Shown here: piece after piece, positions 46,906 to 56,631 of the stretch
Layout: every line of letters begins with the position of its first letter
How positions within the stretch are numbered: position 1 is the stretch's first letter
Source of the DNA: Jaltomata sinuosa
Lineage: Eukaryota > Streptophyta > Magnoliopsida > Solanales > Solanaceae
Direction of reading: 5' to 3'
DNA length: 64,000 nt
Assembly (NCBI GenBank): GCA_003996215.1
Contig: QJPP01000812.1
Span: 46,593-110,592, forward strand
Made by a program: the position numbers and the translations under genes
The notes under the pieces: generated by a model
What the model was told of the DNA's origin: nothing
Seen by the model: the letters and a program-made list of their open reading frames with translations, nothing else
Databases searched by the model: none

Positions 46906-47350
46906 CTATCTCATACCATTGTTGTTCTAATAAATCGTCTATTTTATCAAATATCTTTTCCCATATAGTTCTTCTTAATTCTATTATTTTTATGTCTTTT
47001 AGTGCATATAGAACTAATGTTTTATAGTTATTTATCATTTCGTTATGTAAACTAGTCATTTTATGATGTTTTTATCAATTATTCCCTCTAATCATATTTT
47101 ATGATAGGATACTTTTTATATAAGCTTACTATAAACTAGATTATTCTCTGTCATGTTTATTCGTCACTACTAGCATTGTACTAAGCAGATACTTTTCTTC
47201 TCTAAACAGTATTTCTCATACTTTGGTACTATGAATAGTAAAGACCATTGTAAAAAGTAAAGGTCACTATGTAGAATCTGACTTCTATATATAGAAGTCT
47301 TAAAACATAAATAAAGACAACCCTTACTCATTCTTCTCTCTCTCTTAGCA
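46906..47350 (-). pseudogene. EPRV-A second leader ORF copy and split promoter piece
   Basis: 46906-47059 repeats the leader ORF (first 51 residues as in 42393), cut at the junction to the RNase H fragment. 47060-47225 repeats the intergenic sequence of 42400-42565. 47226-47350 is the TATA-containing piece (compare 42601-42745) in the opposite orientation, ending at copia gag. A small internal inversion or template switch is the simplest explanation. Confidence 0.8.
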
Positions 47351-47631
47351 TTTAATCTTTCTTTCAAATTCCGCACATTTCACCAAACCAACAACGTCAT
47401 GATTAATAGAGTTTATAATTTGCAAGAATAGTTTAGCATCCTCTCTCATCCAAGCCTTTTTAGTTTCATCAGTTGGAGGGTCTTGAATAAGGTGTTCTTC
47501 CTTTTCAACACTTTGCTAATAGACCCTAATTTTCTTACTCAGTATAAATAGTTAGACCCATTTAATTTATATTCTGTGATCTTGGACAGTGGTGGAACTA
47601 TCTCAGTCATAGTGCCTTTATTATCAGCCAT
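47351..47631 (-). pseudogene. Copia gag N terminus, broken
   Basis: The start codon at 47631 opens MADNKGTMTEIVPPLSKIT, then LNGSNYL, a typical copia gag start. An in-frame TGA follows NYLY where relatives often have Trp. After a frame change, AWMREDAKLFLQIINSIN can be read. It stops at EPRV-A; the rest of gag is at 41284-42228. Confidence 0.8.
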
Positions 47632-48191
47632 TTTCAACTAATAAATTCAGTCAGACAATGACTAACAAAGAAAACAGTGGGTAGAAGTCCAAACTACACC
47701 AGCAACCAAGGTGACAGAGTAACCAAAGCATCGACCCGAAATAAAGTAAAAGGGAAACTATGGTGCGAAAGGACTGATACCACAACCAAAGTGACCAGAG
47801 TAACCAAAACATCTACCAAAGTAAAGTCAATGAGAAACCTGTTATGCCAAACAGTCTATTCAAAGCCAAACCAGAACTTCTGAAGCAAAAAAAAGTCTCC
47901 AATCAGGATTCCAGCACCAGGGATGCACCGAAAAAGGGAAGGCAATCCTGGAGATTGAAATCGATTCTGATGCTGTCGTTGCACGTGCTGGCACGTGATG
48001 AACAGATCGAGGTTGTAGGTGGAGTGTGAGAGCCACTCTCTTCACACTCAGTTGCCGGTGATGGCTAGTCTGGCTGTAAAATCTTCTGTGCCTCCTCTTA
48101 TGTTGGCAGTAAAACACACGTATCACTCTAGTGTGACCTGCCAATGATCAGAAAATCTTTCAGAAAAAAGAACCAAAGAGATCGAGCCTAA

Positions 48192-48205
48192 TGGCTCTAA
48201 TACCA
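48192..48205 (-). other. Copia primer binding site
   Basis: Minus strand TGGTATTAGAGCCA immediately after the LTR end TTTCA, an initiator tRNA-Met-type site. Confidence 0.85.
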
Positions 48206-48380
48206 TGAAACAAAGAGGAACCTTCTCTTTCTGATATCGTATACAATGAGTACAAGATGTCTATATGCTTACATGAGATCCCAACAAAAGAAATAAATCA
48301 AAATAATATCTTACAGATCTGTTCCTATGATTCTTCTAACTATACAAGGAAAGGCAATATTTACAGTTCATTCCGTAACA
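48206..48380 (-). repeat. Copia 5' LTR (175 bp)
   Basis: Plus strand TGAAACAAAG...TTCCGTAACA, paired with 40063-40226. It is followed by cttaa, one base different from the left target repeat cttat. Confidence 0.88.
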
Positions 48381-49676
48381 CTTAACATCTCTTTAGATTT
48401 TTAATATGGATACCATTATACTGCATTGACATTTTAATGATTTGAACTGAAAGATCTAGTCTATGTTACAGCTGAATTGATTTGATCTGAAGATCAGGGG
48501 ATTTAGTTTAGTTTCGAGCTAGTAATATGATCAAGAGAATTTACGTTTACTTCAGGGCTACTAATTATACCAAACTGATTTATATTAATAGGTTACGTTT
48601 AGTTCTTATTTTAGTGCTAAACCAATCTGATTTAAGGTTTCAAGTTCCTTTGCTTTAATAGACATCAGGTTCAGTAGTACTTAGGTCATACTTATCCATA
48701 TCACTCTATATAGCATCAGTTCAGGGTTTAATCTAGCTTATTCCCTGATTTCCTTGTTGCTAAATGAGTATTCATACATCATTAAGATTCTTCGAGATGA
48801 AACTGCAGGGATTTTTCCTCGAAAAAGATATAAGTTCAAGGAAAACTCTCTTAGTTGGAAAATCTGCTTCAGTCCTTTGGTAGCAATTTAAAGATTGACA
48901 GAATTCAACTATCAACTCAGTTTCCTAAACTTCCTTTTGTTTGTTGTCTTAACCAAAATTAAGGTGTATTTCAGCCACTTTAGAATTAAGATGAATCAAT
49001 TTATGGTCTCAGATTTTTATCAGTAGCTGTGCACAGTAAACTTTGATCTATGATGTCTTGGTTTATTTGGAGGCAACCTGAGAGCATAGTGGAATTTGTA
49101 TGCTAATTGTATATCTGACATTTGGCGACCCCTGTCTAGTCTCTCATTCCACGTCTCTGCTCTCTCTCATTCGCGCGGGCACAGTCACAAACAAAGCACC
49201 GTTCGTTCTTTTCCCTCTGATAGATGGTCAGAACTTCATCTGGGTATGGTCGTCCCCTGTTGGGATGTACTATTAAACCTAACTTACAGGCAAATGAAAT
49301 GTGTGTATATTCCGTAGTGACAGGCTAATTGAGATGATAGTTTTCTGCGAAGTTGTGGTTTAGTTTGAGATGGAAGTCGTGAAATCTGCGTGCAGTAATA
49401 ATTTTGGTACATTGTTATCTCAAAAAGAGATTATTCCACTGCACTTTTGTTTTGTCTACCTCGGTGTTACTTCTGTTACGCTCATCTATATGAAGAGACT
49501 TTGCATTGTCTCAGATGAGATGACCCTCTGTTTACTTGTTTACTATTCTCTGTCGCAGGTTGTGGGTTTGCACTGGTCTAATGATTCTTATGTGCAGGTG
49601 ACTTTTCAGCAGAGGCATCCATTACTGTTGAAAGTCTCTCTGAATGCTATATTACCTTAATAATATTCCATAGCAG
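48381..49676. other. Remaining NLP intron, host DNA
   Basis: About 1.3 kb of AT/T-rich intron-like sequence between the copia element and the next NLP exon. No coding domain was recognised. It ends TTCCATAGCAG, an acceptor-like site. Confidence 0.5.
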
Positions 49677-50076
49677 GCATCCCATATTCAACCGCAAGAG
49701 ATCGATGAAATTAAGCAACTATTGGAAGTAGTGTGTAAAAGTTATGATTTACCTCATACTCATACATGGATCCCTTGTAAATACCTAAATTTCCCTGCAA
49801 GTAAAGGCAGCAGCCATGCCAAATTTAATGCAGGATAAGTGAAGAAGTCATTTTGATAATTGATGGACCTTTGTATGCTTCGGATGATCAAATTTTGGTA
49901 TGGCATGTGATTCTCATCCTTTTCGGACTGTGAGAGGTGTTGCGGGGAGGGCATTTTCATCTTGTGTGGCATGCTTCTGTGACGACGTATCCACATTCAC
50001 TACAAGCGAGTATCCGGGTGGCACACTATGCCCCATTTATAGGGTTGACCGGCTGTTTTGCTATTTGTTTGCAAAT
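49677..50076 (+). pseudogene. NLP (NIN-like) transcription factor, second exon, cut by EPRV-B
   Basis: After the acceptor-like AG at 49676 the frame reads QEIDEIKQLLEVVCKSYDLP and HTHTWIPCKY, then after degraded sequence VRGVAGRAFSSCVACFCDDV, TSEYP and, one frame over, VAHYAPFIGLTGCFAICLQ. These follow the order of the NLP central GAF-like region (intact relatives: LPLAQTWVPC, GQGVVGRAF, CFxxDVTxxxxTEYPLxHYARMxGLxGCxAICL). At ICLQ the gene passes into viral DNA within a shared AATTAT. Several frameshifts and stops show it was already decaying or decayed afterwards. Confidence 0.65.
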
Positions 50077-50415
50077 TATACTCTGAGTACTACGAGACTC
50101 TGGTAGAAAAGAAACAGGTATATTTAGAACAAATTTCAGAAAATAAAAAACTAAGTAAAAAACAAAGAAGATTACTCCACCAAGATTTAAAGGAATTAGA
50201 CACAACCTTAATTACAACTGGATCTAGAATACCTCATTATATCCAACTAATAAGAATAAATTATAATATAAGAAAAAGACAGACCCCTTATTTAGGATAG
50301 AAATGTATCAAAGAACCCAAGATATAAAATATCTAGGATATATTCCGAAAAACATAAAAGAAACAATTAGATTAATTCCGCTACGCGACAATAATTATAA
50401 GAAAATAACAAAATA
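50077..50415 (+). pseudogene. EPRV-B 5' fragment: leader ORF tail and start of the coat-protein upstream frame
   Basis: Contains the end of the second leader ORF (EYYETLVEKKQVYLEQ through RQTPYLG, stop) and the next frame starting MYQRTQDIKYLGYIPKNI. This breaks at AAAATAACAAAATAAC, where the sequence jumps into the coat protein at a shared AATAACAAAA. Confidence 0.8.
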
Positions 50416-50416
50416 A

Positions 50417-51257
50417 CAAAACTATAGATGATAAAACGGCAACTACTTCTATTGATATTTTAAAAAAATATGAAGTAGCAATACGAAATGAGTTTAGTAG
50501 TACAACCACAGAAACAGAAGAACAAAATAAGGATAAACAACTAAACAGAAATTTAATGCTAAAATTAACAATATGTAATATGTGTTATATAGACGAATAT
50601 ACATGTGTATTTAGAGAATATTATTACAAAGGAAAATATACGCCAGAAGAAGCAAAAGAAGTAAGAAAATTATATTTTACAAAATTACCAGAACCATTTA
50701 GTTCTAGAATAATAAAAGACTGGGATACAGCAGGATTACAAGATACACTAGGAGCAATGGTAAGATTTTTACAAAATTGGTATTCAAGTATATGTGAAAA
50801 ATATAAAGAAAAAAGAAGGATGGAAAAATCCATAATACAAAACCTATCATGTTGTAAAGATAGGATAGCACCCCAATTTGGATGTGTAGATAGCTACTAC
50901 AAAAAGAATAGAAAAAGAGGAAAATTTAAAAGATATAAATCCCTATATAGAAATAAAAGGCCTAGACGAAGATATTATGTAAAAAATTATAATAATAAAA
51001 GACCATTTAAACCGAAAAAGAAAATAACAGAATGTACGTGTTATAACTGTGGAAAATTAGGACACTTAGCTAGAGATTGTAGATTGCCTAAAAATCCTAA
51101 GAAAAAACAAATAGCAGAAATAATAATAAATAATGAAGAATACATGGAATTAAAATATTTAGACTATGAACTAAGCGATGATGATAGTATATATGAATTA
51201 TCTGAAAATGAACTAAATGAAGAATTAGAAAAAGAAGAATCAGACGATAATGAATGA
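50417..51257 (+). pseudogene. EPRV-B coat protein, 5' truncated
   Basis: Open from 50417 to the stop at 51257. A start codon at 50556 gives 233 residues, but the reading continues upstream, so that ATG is probably internal. It has the capsid core (CNMCYIDEYTCVFREYYYKG, LYFTKLPEPFSSRIIKDW), a basic Lys/Arg-rich stretch (KRGKFKRYKSLYRNKRPRRR), the CCHC zinc knuckle CYNCGKLGHLARDC and an acidic tail. Zinc knuckle plus basic patch are the usual nucleic-acid-binding parts of caulimovirus coat proteins. The stop overlaps the movement-protein start by 8 bases. Confidence 0.85.
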
Positions 51258-52452
51258 AGAAGAAGTACAAATAATAAATAAAGAAGAACATGTAAATGAA
51301 GAATCTTCAGAAAAGAAAGTAATATTTGATGTAAATATATTTGAACAAATAAAAGGAAAAGAATTGGATTTGAGTGTAGAAAAAATATTCAAATTACCAA
51401 TACTAAAAAATATATTTAAAAGACAAAAGGAAGAATACTATGTGGTAAGTCAGAAAGAACATATAATAGACTGTAAATATACTAGAGGAAAAGCAAGAAT
51501 TCCTATAATAAATAAGAGAATAATAAACAAAGAAATACAAGCAATTCAAGCTAAAGAACCAATAAGATATGTACATCTAGGAGGAACAGAAATATTAATA
51601 AAGGCATGTTTTAGAGAAGGCATAGACACACCTATAGAAATATATTTAGCAGATGATAGAATAATTGAACCTATAGAAAAAAGCATAATAAGTGCAGTAA
51701 AAGGAAATTTAATATACCAGAAGTTTAAATTCATAATAAGTGCTAACTATTCAGTAGCAATAAATGACAGTAATATAGATAAATCATTAGTACTATATTG
51801 GAAAATGACAGGTATTGAACTAGCCCCAGGTAGTAAAGTATTTACAGCAAGATGTAAAAATTTATACGTCTTAACAACAAAACATAAAATAACAGCAAAG
51901 AATAAAATTAATAGAATAAAAATAGAAAACCCATTTGAACAAATTATCTCAGTAATAGATAACAATGATTATAGCTACAAAGAAATAGACATAGAAGAAA
52001 ACTTAGAAATAGTAAGTGATAGAATAAGTACTTCCAAAAGGAAAAGTTGTAGTGACACACCCCAGTCATCAAGAAATTCAGTAACAATAAAAGAAATAGA
52101 GCCAAATCACTATTATATAACCGGAATATTAGAACAAAGAAAATTCATTATAATAATAAACACAGGACAAGAGGAAAATTATATAACAAGAGAATTAGTA
52201 ACAGAAGAAGAAATAAATTCTATAGAACACCCGGAATTACCAAAAGAATTTACAGCATTCAGAGAATCAGTAGAAAAAGAAATAATCATTGGCGGAATAC
52301 CAATGGTAATAAAATTTAAAATATATCACGGAGATAAAAACATCATATTAGGAATAAAATGGTTAGAAGATATGAAACCATATAATTTAGAAAACACACA
52401 GTTAACCGTTACTTATAAAAATAAGAAAGTCATAATAAAACGGACAATGTAA
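51250..52452 (+). CDS. EPRV-B movement protein with retropepsin-like C-terminal domain, 400 aa
   Basis: The first 240 residues are a 30K-superfamily movement protein, with the conserved IEIYLADDRI block and the YQKFKFIISANYSVAIND core, expected to carry virus through plasmodesmata. Residues 290-395 have a different pattern, IIIINTGQEENYI then IILGIKWLEDMKPYN, which is the layout of a retropepsin half with Asn304 in place of the catalytic Asp. The frame is uninterrupted. It overlaps the coat protein and is 7 bases before the polymerase. I am sure of the movement protein and less sure of the second domain. Confidence 0.8.
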   Translation: MNEEEVQIINKEEHVNEESSEKKVIFDVNIFEQIKGKELDLSVEKIFKLPILKNIFKRQKEEYYVVSQKEHIIDCKYTRGKARIPIINKRIINKEIQAIQAKEPIRYVHLGGTEILIKACFREGIDTPIEIYLADDRIIEPIEKSIISAVKGNLIYQKFKFIISANYSVAINDSNIDKSLVLYWKMTGIELAPGSKVFTARCKNLYVLTTKHKITAKNKINRIKIENPFEQIISVIDNNDYSYKEIDIEENLEIVSDRISTSKRKSCSDTPQSSRNSVTIKEIEPNHYYITGILEQRKFIIIINTGQEENYITRELVTEEEINSIEHPELPKEFTAFRESVEKEIIIGGIPMVIKFKIYHGDKNIILGIKWLEDMKPYNLENTQLTVTYKNKKVIIKRTM

Positions 52453-52459
52453 GAGAAAA

Positions 52460-54361
52460 ATGAAAATCTACATACTTGCTAAAATAATAGTAGAAAATTA
52501 CTATAACAGATATTATACCCCAATGATAGATACAGGAGCAGAAGCTAATATGTGTAAACATAATTGTCTACCAGATGAAAAATGGGAAAAATTAACTACA
52601 CCAATAGTAGTAACAGGATTTAATAATGAAGGAAGCATGATAAATCATAAAGCAAGAAATGTAAAATTACAAATATGGGATAAAATATTAACTATAGAAG
52701 AAATATATAGTTATGAATTCACAAATAAGGATATACTTCTAGGAATGCCTTTTCTAGAAAAACTATATCCACATATAATAACAAAGACACACTGGTGGTT
52801 TACGACACCATGTAAACACAAAGTAGGAGCTAAAAGAGTATATAATAAAACCAGAAAAACTGCCCCATGGATAAAAGGAAGTGAGAAAATCACTCAGAAA
52901 TTAGAAAATATAAAAACAAATGAACATAGGATAGAACTAATCATATTTGCTATAGATAAACTAAAAATTATTCAAGGACAATTAGAACCATTATATAGTG
53001 AAAATCCCTTAAAAGGATGGGAAAAACATAAAACTAAAGTAAAAATAGAATTAATTGATGAAAATAGTATAATTACCCAGAAACCTTTAAAATATAATTT
53101 TGATGATTTAGATGAATTCAAAATGCACATAAAAGAATTGTTAGAAAACAAGTATATACAAGAAAGTAATAGTAAACATACAAGCCCAGCATTTATAGTA
53201 AACAAACATAGCGAACAAAAAAGAGGAAAAAGTAGAATGGTTATTGATTATAGAAACTTAAATGCTAAAACTAAAACATACAATTATCCAATACCCAATA
53301 AGATATTAAAAATAAGACAAGTCCAAGGATACAATTATTTTAGTAAGTTTGATTGTAAATCAGGCTTTTACCATCTTAAGCTAGAAGAAGAATCTAAAAA
53401 ATTAACAGCATTCACAGTACCTCAAGGATTTTATGAATGGAATGTATTACCTTTTGGATATAAAAATGCACCAGGTAGATATCAGCATTTTATGGATAAT
53501 TATTTAAACCAATTAGAAAATTGTATAGTATATATAGATGATATACTTTTGTATTCAAAAACGCAAGATGAACATATAAAACTACTAGAAAAATTCATAC
53601 ATATTTTTACATATTCAGGAATTAGCCTAAGTAAGAAAAAAGCTGAAATAATGAAAAACCAAATAGAATTCTTAGGAATAGAAATAGATAAAAATGGCAT
53701 AAAAATGCAGCCACACATAGTACAGAAAATAATAAATTCTGATGAACAAATAGATACAAAGAAGAAATTACAATCATTTTTAGGACTAGTAAATCAAGTA
53801 AGAGAATATATACCAAAATTGGCAGAAAATCTAAAACCATTACACAAAAAATTAAAAAAGGATGTAGAATACCACTTTGATAATAAAGACCAGGAACAGA
53901 TAAGGAAGATAAAATTACTATGTAAAAACCTACCAAAACTATGCTTTCCAGAAGAAAATAGAAAATTTGTCTATATAGTAGAATCCGATGCAAGTGAAAT
54001 TAGCTATGGAGGAGTATTAAAATACAGGTACGATAAAGAAAAAATAGAGCATCATTGTAGATATTATTCAGGTACATTTACAAATCCCGAAATAAAATGA
54101 GAAATAAATAGAAAAGAACTATATTCAATATACAAATGTTTATTAGCTTTTGAACCATATATTGTATATAATAAATTTGTTATTAGAACAGATAATACGC
54201 AGGTAAAATGGTGGTTGACAAAGAAAGTACAGGATTCAGTTACAACCAAGGAGATACGAAGACTCGTATTGAATATATTGAACTTCACATTTACAATTGA
54301 AGTAATTTGTACTAACAAAAATATAATCGCAGATTACATATCAAGACAAAGCTACTCAGAC
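52460..54361 (+). pseudogene. EPRV-B polymerase (protease, RT, RNase H), one stop
   Basis: Protease active site IDTGAEAN at residues 23-30. RT blocks SRMVIDYRNLN, KFDCKSGFYHL, VLPFGYKNAPGRYQHFMD and the catalytic YIDDILLYS near residue 358. RNase H starts with ESDASEISYGG near residue 508 and runs to RTDNTQVKWW and IADYIS. A TGA at 54098 falls where copy C has TGG (Trp); the frame reads on to 54361. Apart from this stop the protein is complete for the family. Confidence 0.88.
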
Positions 54362-54377
54362 TGAGGAAACTACCACT

Positions 54378-55532
54378 ATGGAAGATTTACTCAAAGTTAT
54401 GACGACTCTTTGTAAAGAGGTCGATAGTATAAATAAAGAGATACAACAAATCAAAGCTAGTCAGCAGCATGACAATAAGAATGCGGAGCTATGTCGATCG
54501 GAAGACACAAAACTTCCAGAGCTACAAGGTGACGTTGGGAAACACCTAAAAACCCATAATAATTTACTTCATGCAGGTGCATCTACAAGCAGATCATCTA
54601 TAAAGGAAGAAAGAAGATATGTCAATACAAATTTAAATAAACTATTTGAAACACCATATACTCCAAAAACCCAAAAAACCCCATTTATACCACCACAAGT
54701 AAATACATACAAAGACAGTTTGGACCAAGATAAAAAGACCTACAACCATATTACCAGAGCATACATAGAAAATATTTATAAAATACAAACCTTTCTAAAT
54801 AAAAACCCCAGATCAAAAACTACCACCAATTCAGAAGAAGACTATATTACCCAGAGTCTACAAGGATACAACAAGCTAATTGCATTACCAAGAACAAATG
54901 CAAATCTAGTAGCGACTTGCTACAATTATGGATTACTAAATACCGTATATACAAAAACAGGAGACGAGATAGCTACACTGCCAGAGTTACATAAAGCATT
55001 TATGCAATATAAGAGAATAACTAAAGGTACATTATTTTATATAAGAGTATATTCAGCACCAGCGGAGATATTATATGATGAAATTAAGCCGGTGATTCAA
55101 GTCATAAAGATAGGATTAACTAGAGATATGATCATCCCAGAAAAGATAGAAGAGCAGGAAGAGATAACCAGAGCTGAGATACCAGAGTTTTATGCGGGAA
55201 AAAGAATTATTGGAATAGCTACGATTTTGAATGAGTTATCATCAAATTATTTAAATAAAAATCCTATTTGGAGTTATTATGCAAGGGAGCAAACCATGAT
55301 CTACTCAACTTGCAGAGAAGAAAGAGTAGCAGATATGGAAGAAATAAGACAATGGGCACTTAGCCTATTAAGACCGGAACAGCAACCATTAACAAGAGCT
55401 ATTAGAAGAGATTTTATATCAACAGATTTAATGACAAGATATTGCAAGATAATCAATCACAAATATCCAGATCATCAATGTTCAAGATGCCAAGGAGAAG
55501 ATAATGTGATCCCAGACGTACAGCTGGAATAA
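54378..55532 (+). CDS. EPRV-B ORF4 (inclusion-body/transactivator-like), 384 aa
   Basis: Starts 17 bases after the polymerase frame. N-terminal coiled coil (TTLCKEVDSINKEIQQIK), polar middle, core from about residue 180 (CYNYGLLNTVYTKTGDE, YKRITKGTLFYIRVYSAPAE) and a C-terminal Cys/His cluster (RYCKIINHKYPDHQCSRC). The frame is intact. Position and layout match ORF4 of solendoviruses; function is inferred from the family. Copy C has the same protein cut at residue 325. Confidence 0.78.
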   Translation: MEDLLKVMTTLCKEVDSINKEIQQIKASQQHDNKNAELCRSEDTKLPELQGDVGKHLKTHNNLLHAGASTSRSSIKEERRYVNTNLNKLFETPYTPKTQKTPFIPPQVNTYKDSLDQDKKTYNHITRAYIENIYKIQTFLNKNPRSKTTTNSEEDYITQSLQGYNKLIALPRTNANLVATCYNYGLLNTVYTKTGDEIATLPELHKAFMQYKRITKGTLFYIRVYSAPAEILYDEIKPVIQVIKIGLTRDMIIPEKIEEQEEITRAEIPEFYAGKRIIGIATILNELSSNYLNKNPIWSYYAREQTMIYSTCREERVADMEEIRQWALSLLRPEQQPLTRAIRRDFISTDLMTRYCKIINHKYPDHQCSRCQGEDNVIPDVQLE

Positions 55533-56381
55533 AAAGATAATACGCAGATTCCGCGAAGATAAGAATCAACAGATATGTAAATTATGATATGTAAATTATT
55601 TTTAAACATCTGTAAGTCATAGTAGTTTGGTATTATGTAAAGGTGTAAAGTAAAAATAGTAAAAGTAGTTTAGAATTTTGTGGAGGTGTAAAGTAGAAAT
55701 AGTAAGTAGTTTAGAATTTTGTGGAGGTGTAAAGTAGAAATAGTAAGTAGTTTAGAATTTTGTGGAGGTGTAAAGTAGAAATAGTAAGTAGTTTAGAATT
55801 TTGTGGAGTTGTAAAGTAGGAATAGTATAAAAACATGTGTAAAATAGAGTTAGGAGAGATAGAAGAGGAAAAAGACATGTATAGAAATCCTCTTATAAAT
55901 AGATAGCCATTATGGCAAAAGGAGGTAAGACTTTCTACACGGAGAGCAACCTTCTTTGAAAACAAAAATATTCTCAGAAATAAGATAAAATTTCTAGCAA
56001 TATGGAGCAAGAAGATACTACCAAGGTATATCCATTTATAATTATGCATAGCTAAACTTATTAATTCCTAAGTATCATAGCATGATTAAATAAGTTTATA
56101 TTCGTTATTATTTACTAGAATTATTTGAATCATATTTTTGAGTTTGTTAACATGAGGAAAAAGGGGAAACAATCCGAAAATAATGTCCGGAGGTCGAAAC
56201 CAAGGCAAGGAAGCCGTGAGGGGAGTAGACAGAGTGGCATTATCTAGGAGGGGAAAGTACCTTTGAAAGTACGGTGTTAACTAACAAGGGAATATGGTTT
56301 AAAATAATCTAGTCTGTAATAATCGAATATAATGTTATTAACATGCTATGGTATGAGGGAATTAATTGATAAAAGCAAAGC
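55533..56381 (+). promoter_or_regulatory. EPRV-B intergenic region: promoter, enhancer-like repeats and leader
   Basis: After ORF4 comes a five-unit 41-bp tandem repeat (55623-55830), then a TATA box (TATAAAT, 55894-55900) preceding a start-site-like region near 55925, then a long leader with a purine-rich GAGGAAAAAGGGGAAA (56153-56168) that could serve as plus-strand primer. The layout matches the full-length-RNA promoter of caulimoviruses. The sequence is unlike the EPRV-A promoter, which has different repeats. Confidence 0.65.
55623..55830 (+). repeat. 41-bp tandem repeat, five units, upstream of TATA box
   Basis: Units start at 55623, 55666, 55707, 55748 and 55789. The three middle units are identical (TAGTTTAGAATTTTGTGGAG...). 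The outer two are diverged, as in an array growing from its centre. Confidence 0.92.
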
Positions 56382-56621
56382 ATGAACATAAATATGGATG
56401 GTATTACTATGACTACCTATTTGCATAATAAAATAAGAAATAATTATAAAGCATTAGTTTTATATGCATTAAAAGATATAAAGATAGTAGAATTAAAAAG
56501 AATTATATGGGAAAAGATATTTAATGAAAAATCCCAATGGTATGGAATAGATCTAGAAAGATTAAATATAGATGACGATTGGGAAATATATTCAGATCTA
56601 GAAATAACAGATTCAGATTAA
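56382..56621 (+). CDS. EPRV-B leader ORF (first small ORF)
   Basis: 79 codons. The equivalent ORF in EPRV-A starts MTSLHNEMINNYK, which aligns with the internal Met at 56409 (MTTYLHNKIRNNYK), so 56409 is the better start. It is rich in Leu, Ile and Lys, with no recognised domain. It lies between the leader and the larger upstream ORF. Function unknown. A piece of the same ORF in EPRV-A heads the chimeric copia ORF. Confidence 0.6.
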   Translation: MNINMDGITMTTYLHNKIRNNYKALVLYALKDIKIVELKRIIWEKIFNEKSQWYGIDLERLNIDDDWEIYSDLEITDSD

Positions 56622-56631
56622 TAATAAATAT

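Larger units (their letters stand above)
42228..47350. mobile_element. EPRV-A: rearranged endogenous pararetrovirus mosaic inside copia gag
   Basis: Solendovirus-like (Caulimoviridae) DNA in at least four blocks of changing orientation. Block 1, 42228-45862 minus, holds leader ORF, intergenic promoter, ORF4 and polymerase. Block 2, 45863-46905 plus, holds coat protein joined to RNase H. Block 3, 46906-47225 minus, holds the leader ORF and part of the intergenic region. Block 4, 47226-47350 plus, is a promoter piece. The copia gag reading resumes on either side with at most a short loss. Caulimoviruses lack integrase, so no target repeat is expected. It is clearly more divergent from copies B and C than they are from each other. 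Confidence 0.88.
40063..48380 (-). mobile_element. Ty1/copia element in the NLP intron, interrupted by EPRV DNA
   Basis: Short LTRs (40063-40226 and 48206-48380) with TGTTAC...TTTCA ends on the minus strand, flanked by cttat (40058-40062) and cttaa (48381-48385). The primer site TGGTATTAGAGCC and a GAGGGGGAG purine tract are in the right places. Gag starts at 47631, is broken by viral DNA at about 47350, and resumes at about 42228. Then come protease, the start of integrase and the end of RNase H. RT and most of integrase are missing. Confidence 0.9.

Noticed and set aside
53500..53993. Antisense open frames of 70-120 codons across the EPRV polymerases, repeated in both copies
   Set aside because: They mirror conserved RT sequence and exist in both copies only because the copies are nearly identical. 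They are hydrophobic translations of AT-rich antisense.
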